This document shows, in pieces, positions 55,698 through 63,763 of a stretch of DNA of 64,000 nt. The stretch comes from an uncultured Rubripirellula sp. (lineage in GTDB: Bacteria; Planctomycetota; Planctomycetia; Pirellulales; Pirellulaceae). The translations under genes were made by a program, and so were the position numbers. The notes under the pieces are model-generated. The model saw only the letters and a program-made list of their open reading frames with translations, had not been told where the DNA came from and did no database searches. Positions within the stretch are counted from its first letter, which is position 1. Every line of letters starts with the position of its first letter. The stretch spans positions 96,596-160,595 of the forward strand of contig CALJHC010000019.1 in assembly GCA_938075415.1 (NCBI GenBank), read 5' to 3'.

Positions 55698-56882
55698 ATG
55701 ACACTAAACGCCCCCACAAAGCGACGTGATTTCATGAAAACCGGTGGGATTGCCTCCGCCGTCTGCCTGACTCAGATGATCACACCGTCGAAGTCTTGGG
55801 CCGGTGAAGCAACCGTGCTCTCCAAACGCATCATCAGCCACACGCCGACGCAATACTGTGGCTGGCCAACATTGACCCGATGCGCGAACGGGCAACTCTT
55901 GGTTGTTTGGTCAGGTGGACGCGAGGAGCACGTCTGCCCATTCGGCCGAGTTGAAATGATGCGATCAGACGATGATGGACAAAACTGGCACTGGCCGCGG
56001 ACCGTTCACGACAGTGAGATCGATGATCGAGACGCCGGGATCCTACAAACCGCAAAGGGGTCGTTGCTTTTGACCACCTTCTCCTCACTCGCCTATGAAC
56101 CGATTCTGCAACGGGCCGTCAGTCAAAGCAAGGCGGGCAACGCGACATGGCCAAAAGAGAAACTGCAACGCTGGCTCTCCGCTCATCAACGACTTCCTGA
56201 TGAAACAAGGAAAAGCGAACTAGGTCAATGGATGCTACGCTCCACCGATGGCGGAGTAACGTGGTCTCAGCGTTATCGGTGCCTTGTCAACAGCCCCCAC
56301 GGACCAATCCAGTTATCCGACGGCAGACAACTTTATGCGGGAGTCCGCCTTTGGGACGAAGGACGCCAAGTGGGCGTCTGTGAATCAAGCGATGACGGAC
56401 AAACTTGGCATTGGCTGGCTGACCTACCCATTCGCCAGGGAGACCAAAGCAGGAACTATCATGAACTGCATGCAGTGGAGGCAGCGTCTGGAAAAATCAT
56501 CATCCACATTCGCAACCACAACACGAACCATTCCCGAGAAACTCTTCAATGTGAATCGTTTGATGGTGGCAAGTCTTGGAGCACTCCGAGTGACATCGGA
56601 GTCTGGGGACTCCCTTCTTTTTTACTTCGCTTAAAAAGCGGCAGAATCCTAATGACCTATGGATATCGTCGTCAGCCATTCGGCAACCAAGCCCGCTTCA
56701 GCGATGACGACGGAAAAACATGGAGCTCACCAATAATCATCTCTGATGACGCTTCCGGTGGCGACCTCGGATACCCCAGTACCGTTGAACTGAACGACGG
56801 AAGCCTTCTTACCGTTTGGTACGAACGACTGAAAGACTCCACACATGCGGTACTTCGCCAAGCACATTGGACCCTTGGCTGA
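55698..56882 (+). CDS. Exported sialidase-like (BNR/Asp-box) protein
   Basis: 394 residues from the ATG at 55698; a longer frame from 55620 is open but unlikely, since the twin-arginine leader KRRDFMKTGGIASAV follows this ATG by seven residues. Five Asp-box motifs (S-x-D-x-G-x-x-W) are spaced along the chain: SDDDGQNW, STDGGVTW, SSDDGQTW, SFDGGKSW and SDDDGKTW, giving a six-bladed propeller like exo-alpha-sialidases. The planctomycete family is usually annotated exo-alpha-sialidase, but Arg triad residues could not be checked by eye, so the substrate is uncertain. It is followed by an esterase-like fusion and may act in the same glycan pathway. Confidence 0.9.
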   Translation: MTLNAPTKRRDFMKTGGIASAVCLTQMITPSKSWAGEATVLSKRIISHTPTQYCGWPTLTRCANGQLLVVWSGGREEHVCPFGRVEMMRSDDDGQNWHWPRTVHDSEIDDRDAGILQTAKGSLLLTTFSSLAYEPILQRAVSQSKAGNATWPKEKLQRWLSAHQRLPDETRKSELGQWMLRSTDGGVTWSQRYRCLVNSPHGPIQLSDGRQLYAGVRLWDEGRQVGVCESSDDGQTWHWLADLPIRQGDQSRNYHELHAVEAASGKIIIHIRNHNTNHSRETLQCESFDGGKSWSTPSDIGVWGLPSFLLRLKSGRILMTYGYRRQPFGNQARFSDDDGKTWSSPIIISDDASGGDLGYPSTVELNDGSLLTVWYERLKDSTHAVLRQAHWTLG

Positions 56883-57342
56883 ATGAACGACTAAACGATC
56901 GCATTTGAAACATTCCCGAAGCCAAATTTTCACGTCACCTTGAGCAACAATTGCCAGAGTCGAGTGTGAAACCCCACTCCTGAAAAGTCTCCTCGCTCGG
57001 GAGTAGCCATGCCATTTTGACGAGAGCAGCACTGCGAGTTCGGGAGTTTCAAATCAGATCATCACTCCTGCAGAAAATCGACTCGGGCAACCCTCGTTTT
57101 GCGCATGACTGGTCTTCACCCGTGTCTCCCGCACCTCTGTCTCCTTCACCTCTGTCTGCGGCACAGTAATTTGCCGTTGAACCCAACCTTCTGCGATCCG
57201 CGACACGATGAGTCCCCATTTGATGTTTTCGCACGCTGATCTGCACGAACATCAACCATGCGTTATGGTGGTGCCGGAAATCCAATCAACTTCAACGCAA
57301 CTTTACAATCGAACTTTCGCTCGATAGCTCGAAGAAACCATC
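56883..57342. other. Gap upstream of hydrolase fusion
   Basis: About 460 bases without a supported gene. Around 57120-57166 the phrase CACCTCTGTCTC recurs three times with changes. Confidence 0.5.
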
Positions 57343-59400
57343 ATGAAACCCTTCTTGATCACCGTCCTTGCCATTGGTATCAGCTCACCATTCCTCGCAC
57401 AGTCCGCTGAGGGCCAGTCGCGCACGTACCCTCCTGAATTCGCGGGTTCCACTTCCGAGGTTTATAAACGTGTCGATGAAACGGAACTGAATCTATGGAT
57501 ATTCAACCCGGAAACGGAAGAGTCTGGCTTGAAGCGTTCAGCGATTGTCTTTTTCTTTGGGGGAGGATGGAGAGGGGGAACACCAAAACAATTTGAGCAA
57601 CAATGTCGCTACTTGGCCAAGCAGGGAATGGTTGCGATCACGGCTGATTACCGTGTACTTGGACGCAACAAGACGTTCGCGGACCGCGCGGTGGCGGATG
57701 CAAAATCCGCGATACGCTATGTTCGTCAAAATGCCAAACGACTGGGAATTGATCCTGAACGAATCGTCGCCGCCGGCGGGTCCGCTGGTGGACACCTCGC
57801 TGCATGCACGGAATTGATCAACGAACTGGACGAACCCACCGAGAAACTCGAAATCAGCAGCCGACCTAACGCCCTGGCGCTCTTCAACCCTGCGTTGGTG
57901 ATTGCACCTTGGGATGGACTGCCCAGCAATCCGGAAACAATGGCGAAGATTGCAACGATTACTGGCGTCACTCCACAAGAGATCTCACCGATTCATCATC
58001 TGCGGAAAGAGGTGGTTCCAACCATCATTTTTCATGGCAAGGCAGACACAACTGTGCCCTACGTAACGGTTGAAAAATACGCCGAAGAAGCTCAACGATT
58101 GGATAATCAATGCGAACTGATCGGCTACGCGGATAACAGCCACGGATTTTTCAATTACGGTCGCGGTGGCACACCGGGCAGTGCCTACCTGCTGACAGTT
58201 CACTCGCTTCACCGATTTTTATATCAACAGGGCTACCTCGCTTCGGCCCCAGAGGGACTCCTGCCAAGCAGCCCGAATGTGCAATTGCGCGATCCAATGC
58301 TTCAGGCCAAAGAAGCGATCACACAACGCAAGAAAGCGACCGTCGCATTCATCGGCGGATCCATTACCGAAATGAACGGCTATCGACCTATGGTTTGTGA
58401 TTGGCTTCAGACGACCTACCCTGAAACCGAATTCAACTTTGTTAATTCAGGAATCAGCTCAACCTGTTCGACAACCGGTGCGTTCCGGTTCGAACGTGAT
58501 GTGCTGTCCACAAAACCCGATCTCGTCCTCATCGAATTCGCGGTGAACGATGATCAGGACGCTGGGCACTCCCGCGATGCGTGCATTCGGGGCATGGAAG
58601 GAATCATTCGGCATGCAAAACAAAGTTATCCTGATACCGATTTACTGGTGACCTATTTTGTGAATCCATCCATGCTTGAAATTTGGCAAAGCGGGCAAAT
58701 CCCGCTGAGTGTTTCAGCACACGACCAAGTCATGCGGCATTATGGTATTTCGACGGTAGGACTCGCCAAGGAGGTCGCCGATCGAATTTCGAGTAAGCAG
58801 CTGACCTGGAATCAGTTTGGTGGAACCCATCCTGCACCAACGGGTAATCGTATCGCGGCTGACCTCGTCCAAGATCTACTCCAGACGGCCTGGAACCTGC
58901 CAGAGGCGACGGGAATTGATGCCGCCGAATTCACACAACCTTCTCTACCCAAAATGATTGACCAATTCAGCTATGCACAAGGGCGACTCGTGCCGGTTTC
59001 TGATGCGGATTCAGATTCAAACTGGCAGCTCGGTACGCCGCAGTGGAAATCGATCAAGGGTTCCATGCGATCAAGATTTGAATCACTTCAATTCATCTCG
59101 TCGGAGGTCGTGGATTCAGAATTACACCTGCGGTTCGGAGGGTCAGCGATTGGGATTTTTGTTTTGGCTGGACCTGACGCGGGACGAGTGGAATTTAAGA
59201 TCGATGATGGCCCAATCCAAACCAAAGATCTTTATCATCGACATAGCAAGGGCCTTCATTACCCACGAACCGTCATGCTGGATGACGAACTCAACCCCGG
59301 CGAACACCTTCTCACGCTTCGGGTCGGCGACCCCTCGGATCGTGAAGGCTCCGGGTCGGCGATCCGTATCTTGGCGTTCACCACCAATGAAAAAAAGTAG
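57343..59400 (+). CDS. Exported alpha/beta hydrolase fused to SGNH hydrolase
   Basis: 685 residues with a signal peptide (about 1-24). Domain 1 (about 40-300) is an alpha/beta hydrolase: oxyanion loop FFFGGGWRGG (70-79), nucleophile Ser 147 in AAGGSAGGHLA, Asp 235 in GKADTTVPY and His 267 in NSHGFF. Domain 2 (about 330-520) is an SGNH/GDSL hydrolase: GGSITEMNGY with Ser 340, Gly in NSGISS, Asn 402 in VNDDQD, and His 496 in GGTHPAPTGN. In domain 2 the residue three before the His is Gly, where Asp usually completes the triad. A beta domain ends the chain. The two esterases in one chain suggest removal of two kinds of acyl groups from a polysaccharide. Confidence 0.92.
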   Translation: MKPFLITVLAIGISSPFLAQSAEGQSRTYPPEFAGSTSEVYKRVDETELNLWIFNPETEESGLKRSAIVFFFGGGWRGGTPKQFEQQCRYLAKQGMVAITADYRVLGRNKTFADRAVADAKSAIRYVRQNAKRLGIDPERIVAAGGSAGGHLAACTELINELDEPTEKLEISSRPNALALFNPALVIAPWDGLPSNPETMAKIATITGVTPQEISPIHHLRKEVVPTIIFHGKADTTVPYVTVEKYAEEAQRLDNQCELIGYADNSHGFFNYGRGGTPGSAYLLTVHSLHRFLYQQGYLASAPEGLLPSSPNVQLRDPMLQAKEAITQRKKATVAFIGGSITEMNGYRPMVCDWLQTTYPETEFNFVNSGISSTCSTTGAFRFERDVLSTKPDLVLIEFAVNDDQDAGHSRDACIRGMEGIIRHAKQSYPDTDLLVTYFVNPSMLEIWQSGQIPLSVSAHDQVMRHYGISTVGLAKEVADRISSKQLTWNQFGGTHPAPTGNRIAADLVQDLLQTAWNLPEATGIDAAEFTQPSLPKMIDQFSYAQGRLVPVSDADSDSNWQLGTPQWKSIKGSMRSRFESLQFISSEVVDSELHLRFGGSAIGIFVLAGPDAGRVEFKIDDGPIQTKDLYHRHSKGLHYPRTVMLDDELNPGEHLLTLRVGDPSDREGSGSAIRILAFTTNEKK

Positions 59401-60074
59401 TGAGAACGCGCGATTCACCTGCCTAAAGAGCATTGGCCGCTAAGTCCCTTGCCAATCGAATCCTCGTGGAAACAACACTCCGATAAGACGTTGACGGGTC
59501 CATGATAGATCTCAATCGTTAGCGACCCATTTTACTGGTGTTTTCCCCCAAAGGCACCTCAACCGATCCAGCTACAGAGCAACACCGCACCGGGTAGTTT
59601 GTTGAGGGAAATCTCGAGCCAGATTTCCAGCGTCTATCATTCGTCGAGAATTAAACGACTCAACAACTAGTTCCCAGTCACCAAAACTCCCAGTCACCAA
59701 AACTCCCAGTCACCAAAACTCCCAGTCAACAAAACTCCCAGTCACCAAAACTCCCAGTCAACAAAACTCCCAGTCAACAAAACTCCGAAAACGGAAACGT
59801 CTGTATCCGGAGCCCTGATTCGATTAGCCAAAAGCCTGCCGATCGGATGCATTGGCTTGGAGCCTACCGGGTTGCCATCTCCGAAAAATCGCTCAATCGG
59901 GTCCAAAAACCGATCCTGACCGTCGATTCTGCCTCAGTCATGGCCTCCGAGCATCGGAACACTCTAAAAAGAGTGGAAATCAGGCCAACTAAACCTTTTC
60001 CAAATCGTGACAGTTCGCTAACCTACCTGCGTCGATCAGTGGATTGGTGCGAAAGCAGCGGTTCTCTGGATCCG
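59401..60074. other. Gap before tRNA-Pro, with long 16-base array
   Basis: About 670 bases. Contains the array at 59671-59782; an internal hairpin CTCTAAAAAGAG lies near 59961. No gene supported. It must also hold the tRNA promoter. Confidence 0.5.
59671..59782. repeat. 16-base tandem repeat, seven copies
   Basis: Unit CTCCCAGTCACCAAAA, seven copies from 59671 in steps of 16, with C/A change at one position (GTCACC or GTCAAC). Contiguous, no spacers. Confidence 0.92.
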
Positions 60075-60149
<75 letters not shown>

Positions 60150-60536
60150 CTATTCTTTCGAAACAAGCCCTTTGGCCAACAGGTCAAAGGGCTTTCTCAT
60201 TGTGGCGACTAGACTTGCGCCATTGAGAGAGCAGTTCAAACAGAGGATTTGGAGGATTCGACGTTTTGCAGCGTAGTCGGCCTCAAACCATTTCTCACGA
60301 AGGCTTTGCGAAAGTTCAAACGCTTTGACCGCAATGTCAATCGTTTCGTTCCGGCCATTTGCCCAGGTCGGATCCTCAACTTGGGAGTCCCGCTCAAGTG
60401 CTGAACGACAGCGACGAGGCGGGGTGGGCACTGGCACTTTGCCTTCGATGCAACTGCCTTTCGTGCAGCGGTTCTGTTTGTAGTGCCGGATTAAGCCGGA
60501 AGACATGGTAGAACCGAAAATCGCTTCGGTTCCCAA
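60150..60536 (-). pseudogene. C-terminal relic of a serine site-specific recombinase
   Basis: The minus-strand frame ends with KAFELSQSLREKWFEADYA, KRRILQILCLNC and MRKPFDLLAKGLVSKE, which is the C-terminal coil and tail found in planctomycete serine recombinases (AxxKRRIL and KPFDxLA phrases; established family feature, recognised by eye). Only about 75-80 residues match (roughly 60150-60390); the resolvase catalytic domain and zinc ribbon that should lie further right are missing and are replaced by other sequence. The stop codon TAG at 60150-60152 touches the tRNA-Pro 3' end. This is the expected position of an integrase gene at the end of an integrated element, so it is probably a scar of integration at this tRNA. 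Confidence 0.65.
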
Positions 60537-60553
60537 TCATCTCCAAGTCTCGA

Positions 60554-60661
60554 TCAATCAGTGTCTGTATCCAAATCAACGGTATATAACATCTGCCCAT
60601 GCATGAACTCGGTGATGCCGTCTTTCGCGAGATACGCACTCCTAAGGGTCAACTTATTCAT
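60554..60661 (-). pseudogene. Truncated second copy of the lipoprotein gene
   Basis: A 35-codon frame from the ATG at 60661, overlapping the stop of the ankyrin gene as ATGA. Its reading KLTLRSAYLAKDGITEF, then MLYTVDLDTDTD, aligns with KLTLKNTKPAKDGILEF and MFYAVDLNKDT in the lipoprotein at 61308-61778 (residues about 90-120). Thus an internal piece of that gene has been copied and kept in frame here without the lipobox. It is probably a decayed duplicate, but the coupled start leaves translation possible. Confidence 0.7.
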
Positions 60662-61311
60662 TTTTTCTTCGCTCGATAGGTGAGCCAAGTGGCACCAGCG
60701 ATAATCCCAGCCAGTACAGCAAAACCCATCGGGCTTCCACTTCCTTCTACTGCGCCGAGCTCTCGCAAAACCTCCGCGGACTTCTTCCGCCCCAGCCGGA
60801 CCTGATACTTATCAACGTCAATGCCAAGCGTTCTCGCTTTGGCAGCTGTCGTCTCCCAAGGTATTTCCATGACGGCTAGTGGGCCATCGCCTTCGTCGTT
60901 GATCACGTCAATCCTTGCCGCATGCTCCAACAACGTTTCGATGACTTTGGTGCGACCAAGAAAAGCGGCGGCAATCAGGGGTGTCGCCCCATCACTATTA
61001 CAGCCGTTGACATCCGCTCCGGCTTCTACGAGGGCCGCAACCGCGTCCTGGTGCCCAGACATCGCAGCCCAACACAGTGGAGTAATTCCGTTTTTGTCCT
61101 GAGCGTTAATCTTCGCGCCGCCTGCCAATGCATCATGAATTTCATCAAGCGATCCGCGTTTGGCCGCTGTCCAGAGATCCGGCGTTCGACTTGACGTTCG
61201 ATCCGCGTCTTGCGCGCCACTTGGTAACGCGGCCCATGCCATCAGAATCAGGAGCAGGAAAGGCCGGTTCAAGATTCCAAGTTGGTAGTTATTGGTTTTC
61301 ACGGATGTCAC
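60658..61311 (-). CDS. Exported ankyrin-repeat protein with C-terminal membrane anchor
   Basis: 217 residues from GTG at 61311, overlapping the lipoprotein stop as GTGA. Signal peptide about 16-33. Four ankyrin-type repeats follow, for example LWTAAKRGSLDEIHDAL, GITPLCWAAMSGHQDAVAAL and GATPLIAAAFLGRTKVIETL. The tail ends with a membrane helix (PMGFAVLAGIIAGATWLTY) and RAKKK, so the repeats face the outside with the C-terminus anchored in the inner membrane. Ankyrin repeats bind proteins. The first repeat closely resembles that of the anti-sigma-like protein at 61772-62743 (VWSAAKDGDNAQIERLL), so the two probably share an origin and may bind the same partner. Confidence 0.88.
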   Translation of the reverse strand: MTSVKTNNYQLGILNRPFLLLILMAWAALPSGAQDADRTSSRTPDLWTAAKRGSLDEIHDALAGGAKINAQDKNGITPLCWAAMSGHQDAVAALVEAGADVNGCNSDGATPLIAAAFLGRTKVIETLLEHAARIDVINDEGDGPLAVMEIPWETTAAKARTLGIDVDKYQVRLGRKKSAEVLRELGAVEGSGSPMGFAVLAGIIAGATWLTYRAKKK

Positions 61312-61778
61312 TGAGCCTCAACACCTTTCTCACGACCGGGTATCACTGGATCGTCTCGTTCCACTCGCACGAGCATTGTCGCCCAATCGCCTCCTCGTGC
61401 AGAGACAGTGTCTTTGTTCAAATCAACGGCATAAAACATCTCTTCATCCGTATCCGTGAATTCGAGGATTCCATCTTTCGCAGGCTTCGTGTTCTTGAGG
61501 GTCAACTTGCCTTGACTCCATCCAGCACCGGGCAGGCCATTGGGGTAACTCACCAACCAATATTGTTCGTCCAACAGAAATATCTGAACGCCGCATTTTC
61601 CTTGCGATGCGCCCGCGCCAAATGGACCTGCGTATTCTCGGTAAAGTGTGGCGTTTGCATCCACAATAATTGGCGGCTGGGTAGGTTGCGATGCTTGGTC
61701 GGCGTCGTCACACCCCGCGAACAACAACACGACAAAGGCGATTTTCGCGGGGTAAGAGTATCGATTCAATGTCAACAT
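61308..61778 (-). CDS. Lipoprotein of ECF sigma operon
   Basis: 156 residues starting with the ATG at 61778, overlapping the previous stop. A lipobox LLFAGC places the lipidated Cys at residue 23. The mature part is small and beta-rich: YREYAGPFGAGASQGKCGVQ, YWLVSYPNGLPGAGW, KLTLKNTKPAKDGILEF. No known domain is recognised. A truncated relative lies at 60554-60661. It is encoded between two ankyrin-repeat proteins and may be their ligand or partner in the envelope (inference). Confidence 0.85.
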   Translation of the reverse strand: MLTLNRYSYPAKIAFVVLLFAGCDDADQASQPTQPPIIVDANATLYREYAGPFGAGASQGKCGVQIFLLDEQYWLVSYPNGLPGAGWSQGKLTLKNTKPAKDGILEFTDTDEEMFYAVDLNKDTVSARGGDWATMLVRVERDDPVIPGREKGVEAQ

Positions 61779-62743
61779 GAGGGCTCCGTTCGTAGTCCGA
61801 AGAATATTGTTAGCAGGTGAAGTGTCTGTTGTCGATGTGTTTGCGCCACGCCGTCTTGCTCTTGCTGCAAGTGTTTTTGCAGTAATTTCACAAGTGACAA
61901 TCTCGCGAGTCGTATTTGCTCAGGATCGAGCCTCTGTTTCATGTCATCGCTAAGTTGCTCGTATCTTGCAGCGAGTCGTGGGCTCCATTCGTCAGAAACG
62001 AGGTCAAGCGGAGTGTGTCCCATCGCGTTTACTTCATTAGCTCTCGCGCCGCGAGCAAGCAGAAATTCGGCCATCGCCTTGTGCCCCAAAAAAGCAGCCA
62101 TATGCAATGCTGTGTTGCCGTGGGCGTCGACTTCCATGACGTTCGCCTCTTTGTCTAGCAAAATCTCAGCCGTGTCCGTGTGCCCATAGAGCGTTGCGAA
62201 ATGCAGCGGGGTAAGTTGCTTTCGCCCGAGCCGAGAATCGACCTCGATACCGGCTTTCAATAGCCGTTCGATCTGAGCGTTGTCACCATCTTTCGCCGCA
62301 CTCCAAACCCCGCCATCAGGAAACTCAATCGCGTCGAAAGCAGCCAACGTGCCACCGAGACTCGGAAGCGAACCTGATTGGGAATCACCGCTGGACGAAA
62401 GCGAGGAACGTACGCTTAGGACAACCATTGCCATGAGTGCGACTGCAACTGCGCCCAACGCGATGCTCGTGATAGTTGGCTGGGAACGTTTTTTGACGGG
62501 TTCCGCCAACGGAATCACATCCCGTTGAGGGCCGATGAAGTTCGCGTCAATCGACGCAGCATAGACATCCGCTGGATAAATTGCACAGAGAGTCGCGTGA
62601 GTATCGAGCAGATCCTGATAGAGCAGTCGCGTTTCCGGAGACTCCGCGAGCAAGCCATCAAGGCGTCTTGCTTCCGCTTCGGTTAGTTGCCCATCAATGA
62701 TCCGAGAGACCAACAGTTCCAGTTCAGTTGAATGCGTATTCAT
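61772..62743 (-). CDS. Anti-sigma-like membrane protein with ankyrin-repeat exterior
   Basis: 323 residues from the ATG at 62743, which overlaps the sigma-factor stop as ATGA. The N-terminal 50 residues (LELLVSRIIDGQLTEAEARR, then LLAESPETRLLYQDLL) match the short cytoplasmic domain of planctomycete anti-sigma proteins. A membrane helix lies at about 92-115 (SIALGAVAVALMAMVVLSV). Outside, where FecR or LamG domains are usual in this group, four ankyrin repeats occur instead (VWSAAKDGDNAQIERLL, LTPLHFATLYGHTDTAEILL, GNTALHMAAFLGHKAMAEFL, ending in SDEWSPRLAARYEQL). The arrangement suggests that binding of a protein to the ankyrin domain controls release of the sigma factor. Confidence 0.85.
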   Translation of the reverse strand: MNTHSTELELLVSRIIDGQLTEAEARRLDGLLAESPETRLLYQDLLDTHATLCAIYPADVYAASIDANFIGPQRDVIPLAEPVKKRSQPTITSIALGAVAVALMAMVVLSVRSSLSSSGDSQSGSLPSLGGTLAAFDAIEFPDGGVWSAAKDGDNAQIERLLKAGIEVDSRLGRKQLTPLHFATLYGHTDTAEILLDKEANVMEVDAHGNTALHMAAFLGHKAMAEFLLARGARANEVNAMGHTPLDLVSDEWSPRLAARYEQLSDDMKQRLDPEQIRLARLSLVKLLQKHLQQEQDGVAQTHRQQTLHLLTIFFGLRTEPSC

Positions 62744-63285
62744 GGCATGCCTCTCCGTTTCAAGGCGATTTGGATGCATTCGGCCAACTGCTTGCGGATG
62801 CGCAGAAGCTTCATTCCGATCGCATCAACGGATTTGTCAAGGGCTTCGGCGAGCGAGGCAATCGGCTGACCGTCGCGATACCGTTGTTGAATGAGGGAAC
62901 AATCTTGATCGTTCAATCGCTTCATGCATTGCTTTAACAAAGGAATTCGCTGGTCGACCACCTCCGCTTCTTCCTCGCTCTTGCTATCAATCAAATCATA
63001 GACTTGATCGCTAAAGACGAATCGACTGCGCCCTTCGGCTTTGCGCCACGCCAGAATCTGAAACTTCGCGACTTGGAAGGCCCAGGCAGTGAAGCTTGAC
63101 CCTGGGCGAAATTCGTTCGCCTTTTGACACAAGACAAGATTGGTGCGTTGCAGCATTTCCAGCGTCTGCTCGCGGTCAGCCAGTCGCTTGAGAATAAATC
63201 CGTAAAGCCGTGGCTGAAGCGCGGTGATTTCTGCGGCAAACGGTCCTGGATCCGCGAGCTGATTATGGAGTTCGTTTTTCGTCAT
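62740..63285 (-). CDS. ECF RNA polymerase sigma factor
   Basis: 181 residues of the Rhodopirellula/Verrucomicrobium ECF subfamily. Sigma region 2 is at about 25-95 (RLYGFILKRLADREQTLEML, GSSFTAWAFQVAKFQILAWR) and region 4 at about 118-170 (KRLNDQDCSLIQQRYRDGQ, SLAEALDKSVDAIGMKLLRI). It should direct RNA polymerase to a small set of stress or envelope promoters and is the first gene of the coupled operon, which is likely autoregulated. The ATG at 63285 follows ACGGA weakly. The next gene overlaps by four bases, as usual for sigma/anti-sigma pairs. Confidence 0.95.
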   Translation of the reverse strand: MTKNELHNQLADPGPFAAEITALQPRLYGFILKRLADREQTLEMLQRTNLVLCQKANEFRPGSSFTAWAFQVAKFQILAWRKAEGRSRFVFSDQVYDLIDSKSEEEAEVVDQRIPLLKQCMKRLNDQDCSLIQQRYRDGQPIASLAEALDKSVDAIGMKLLRIRKQLAECIQIALKRRGMP

Positions 63286-63763
63286 ATTCCGTTAATAGCA
63301 GAAAGGGCAAAGACATAACGCACTTTCACGAAGAATCTCAGGACAAGCCCAGCAGCTCCCACCGGGCTCTCCACCCTCCCGCCTGCCTGTGGTAACTAAT
63401 CGTTCCTGATTGTCGTCGGTTTTGATAACAACGGCGGTGATCACGGCAAGGAAAGTGGCTGCAGACTTGGGATCTGCCTCTGCAACCTACGCAACTCGAC
63501 TCATGCCAACTGCAGCAAGGACCCACACGAAGCAATTGAAAGGCGTGTCGTTGGGGGGGCATCGATAGCAGCAGAGCTTTTCCTGCTGATTTCTGGAACC
63601 ATGAAAAGTGAGTTCGTCGTGTACCAACTGCTGGTCGCGTTCAAGAATCCTCTGAGGCGAAAGGAAAGTCGCGCACCACGCGTACCGAGTCTCCAGGCTC
63701 ATTCTTATTGCGTTTGCGATCGGGGGACACTCGCTCATCGTTAAATTTAAGTCGGCAAACGGG
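63286..63763. other. Gap upstream of sigma gene
   Basis: About 480 bases between two minus-strand genes. A frame at 63487-63738 (CCYRCPPNDTPFNCFVW) is open but unsupported. The ECF operon promoter must lie near 63290-63400 but no pair of motifs is convincing. Confidence 0.45.

Noticed and set aside
60165..60194. Terminator hairpin downstream of tRNA-Pro
   Set aside because: A ten-base stem (AAGCCCTTTG with CAAAGGGCTT) is present, but it coincides with codons of the recombinase relic and the T tract is short, so I cannot claim that it acts as a terminator.
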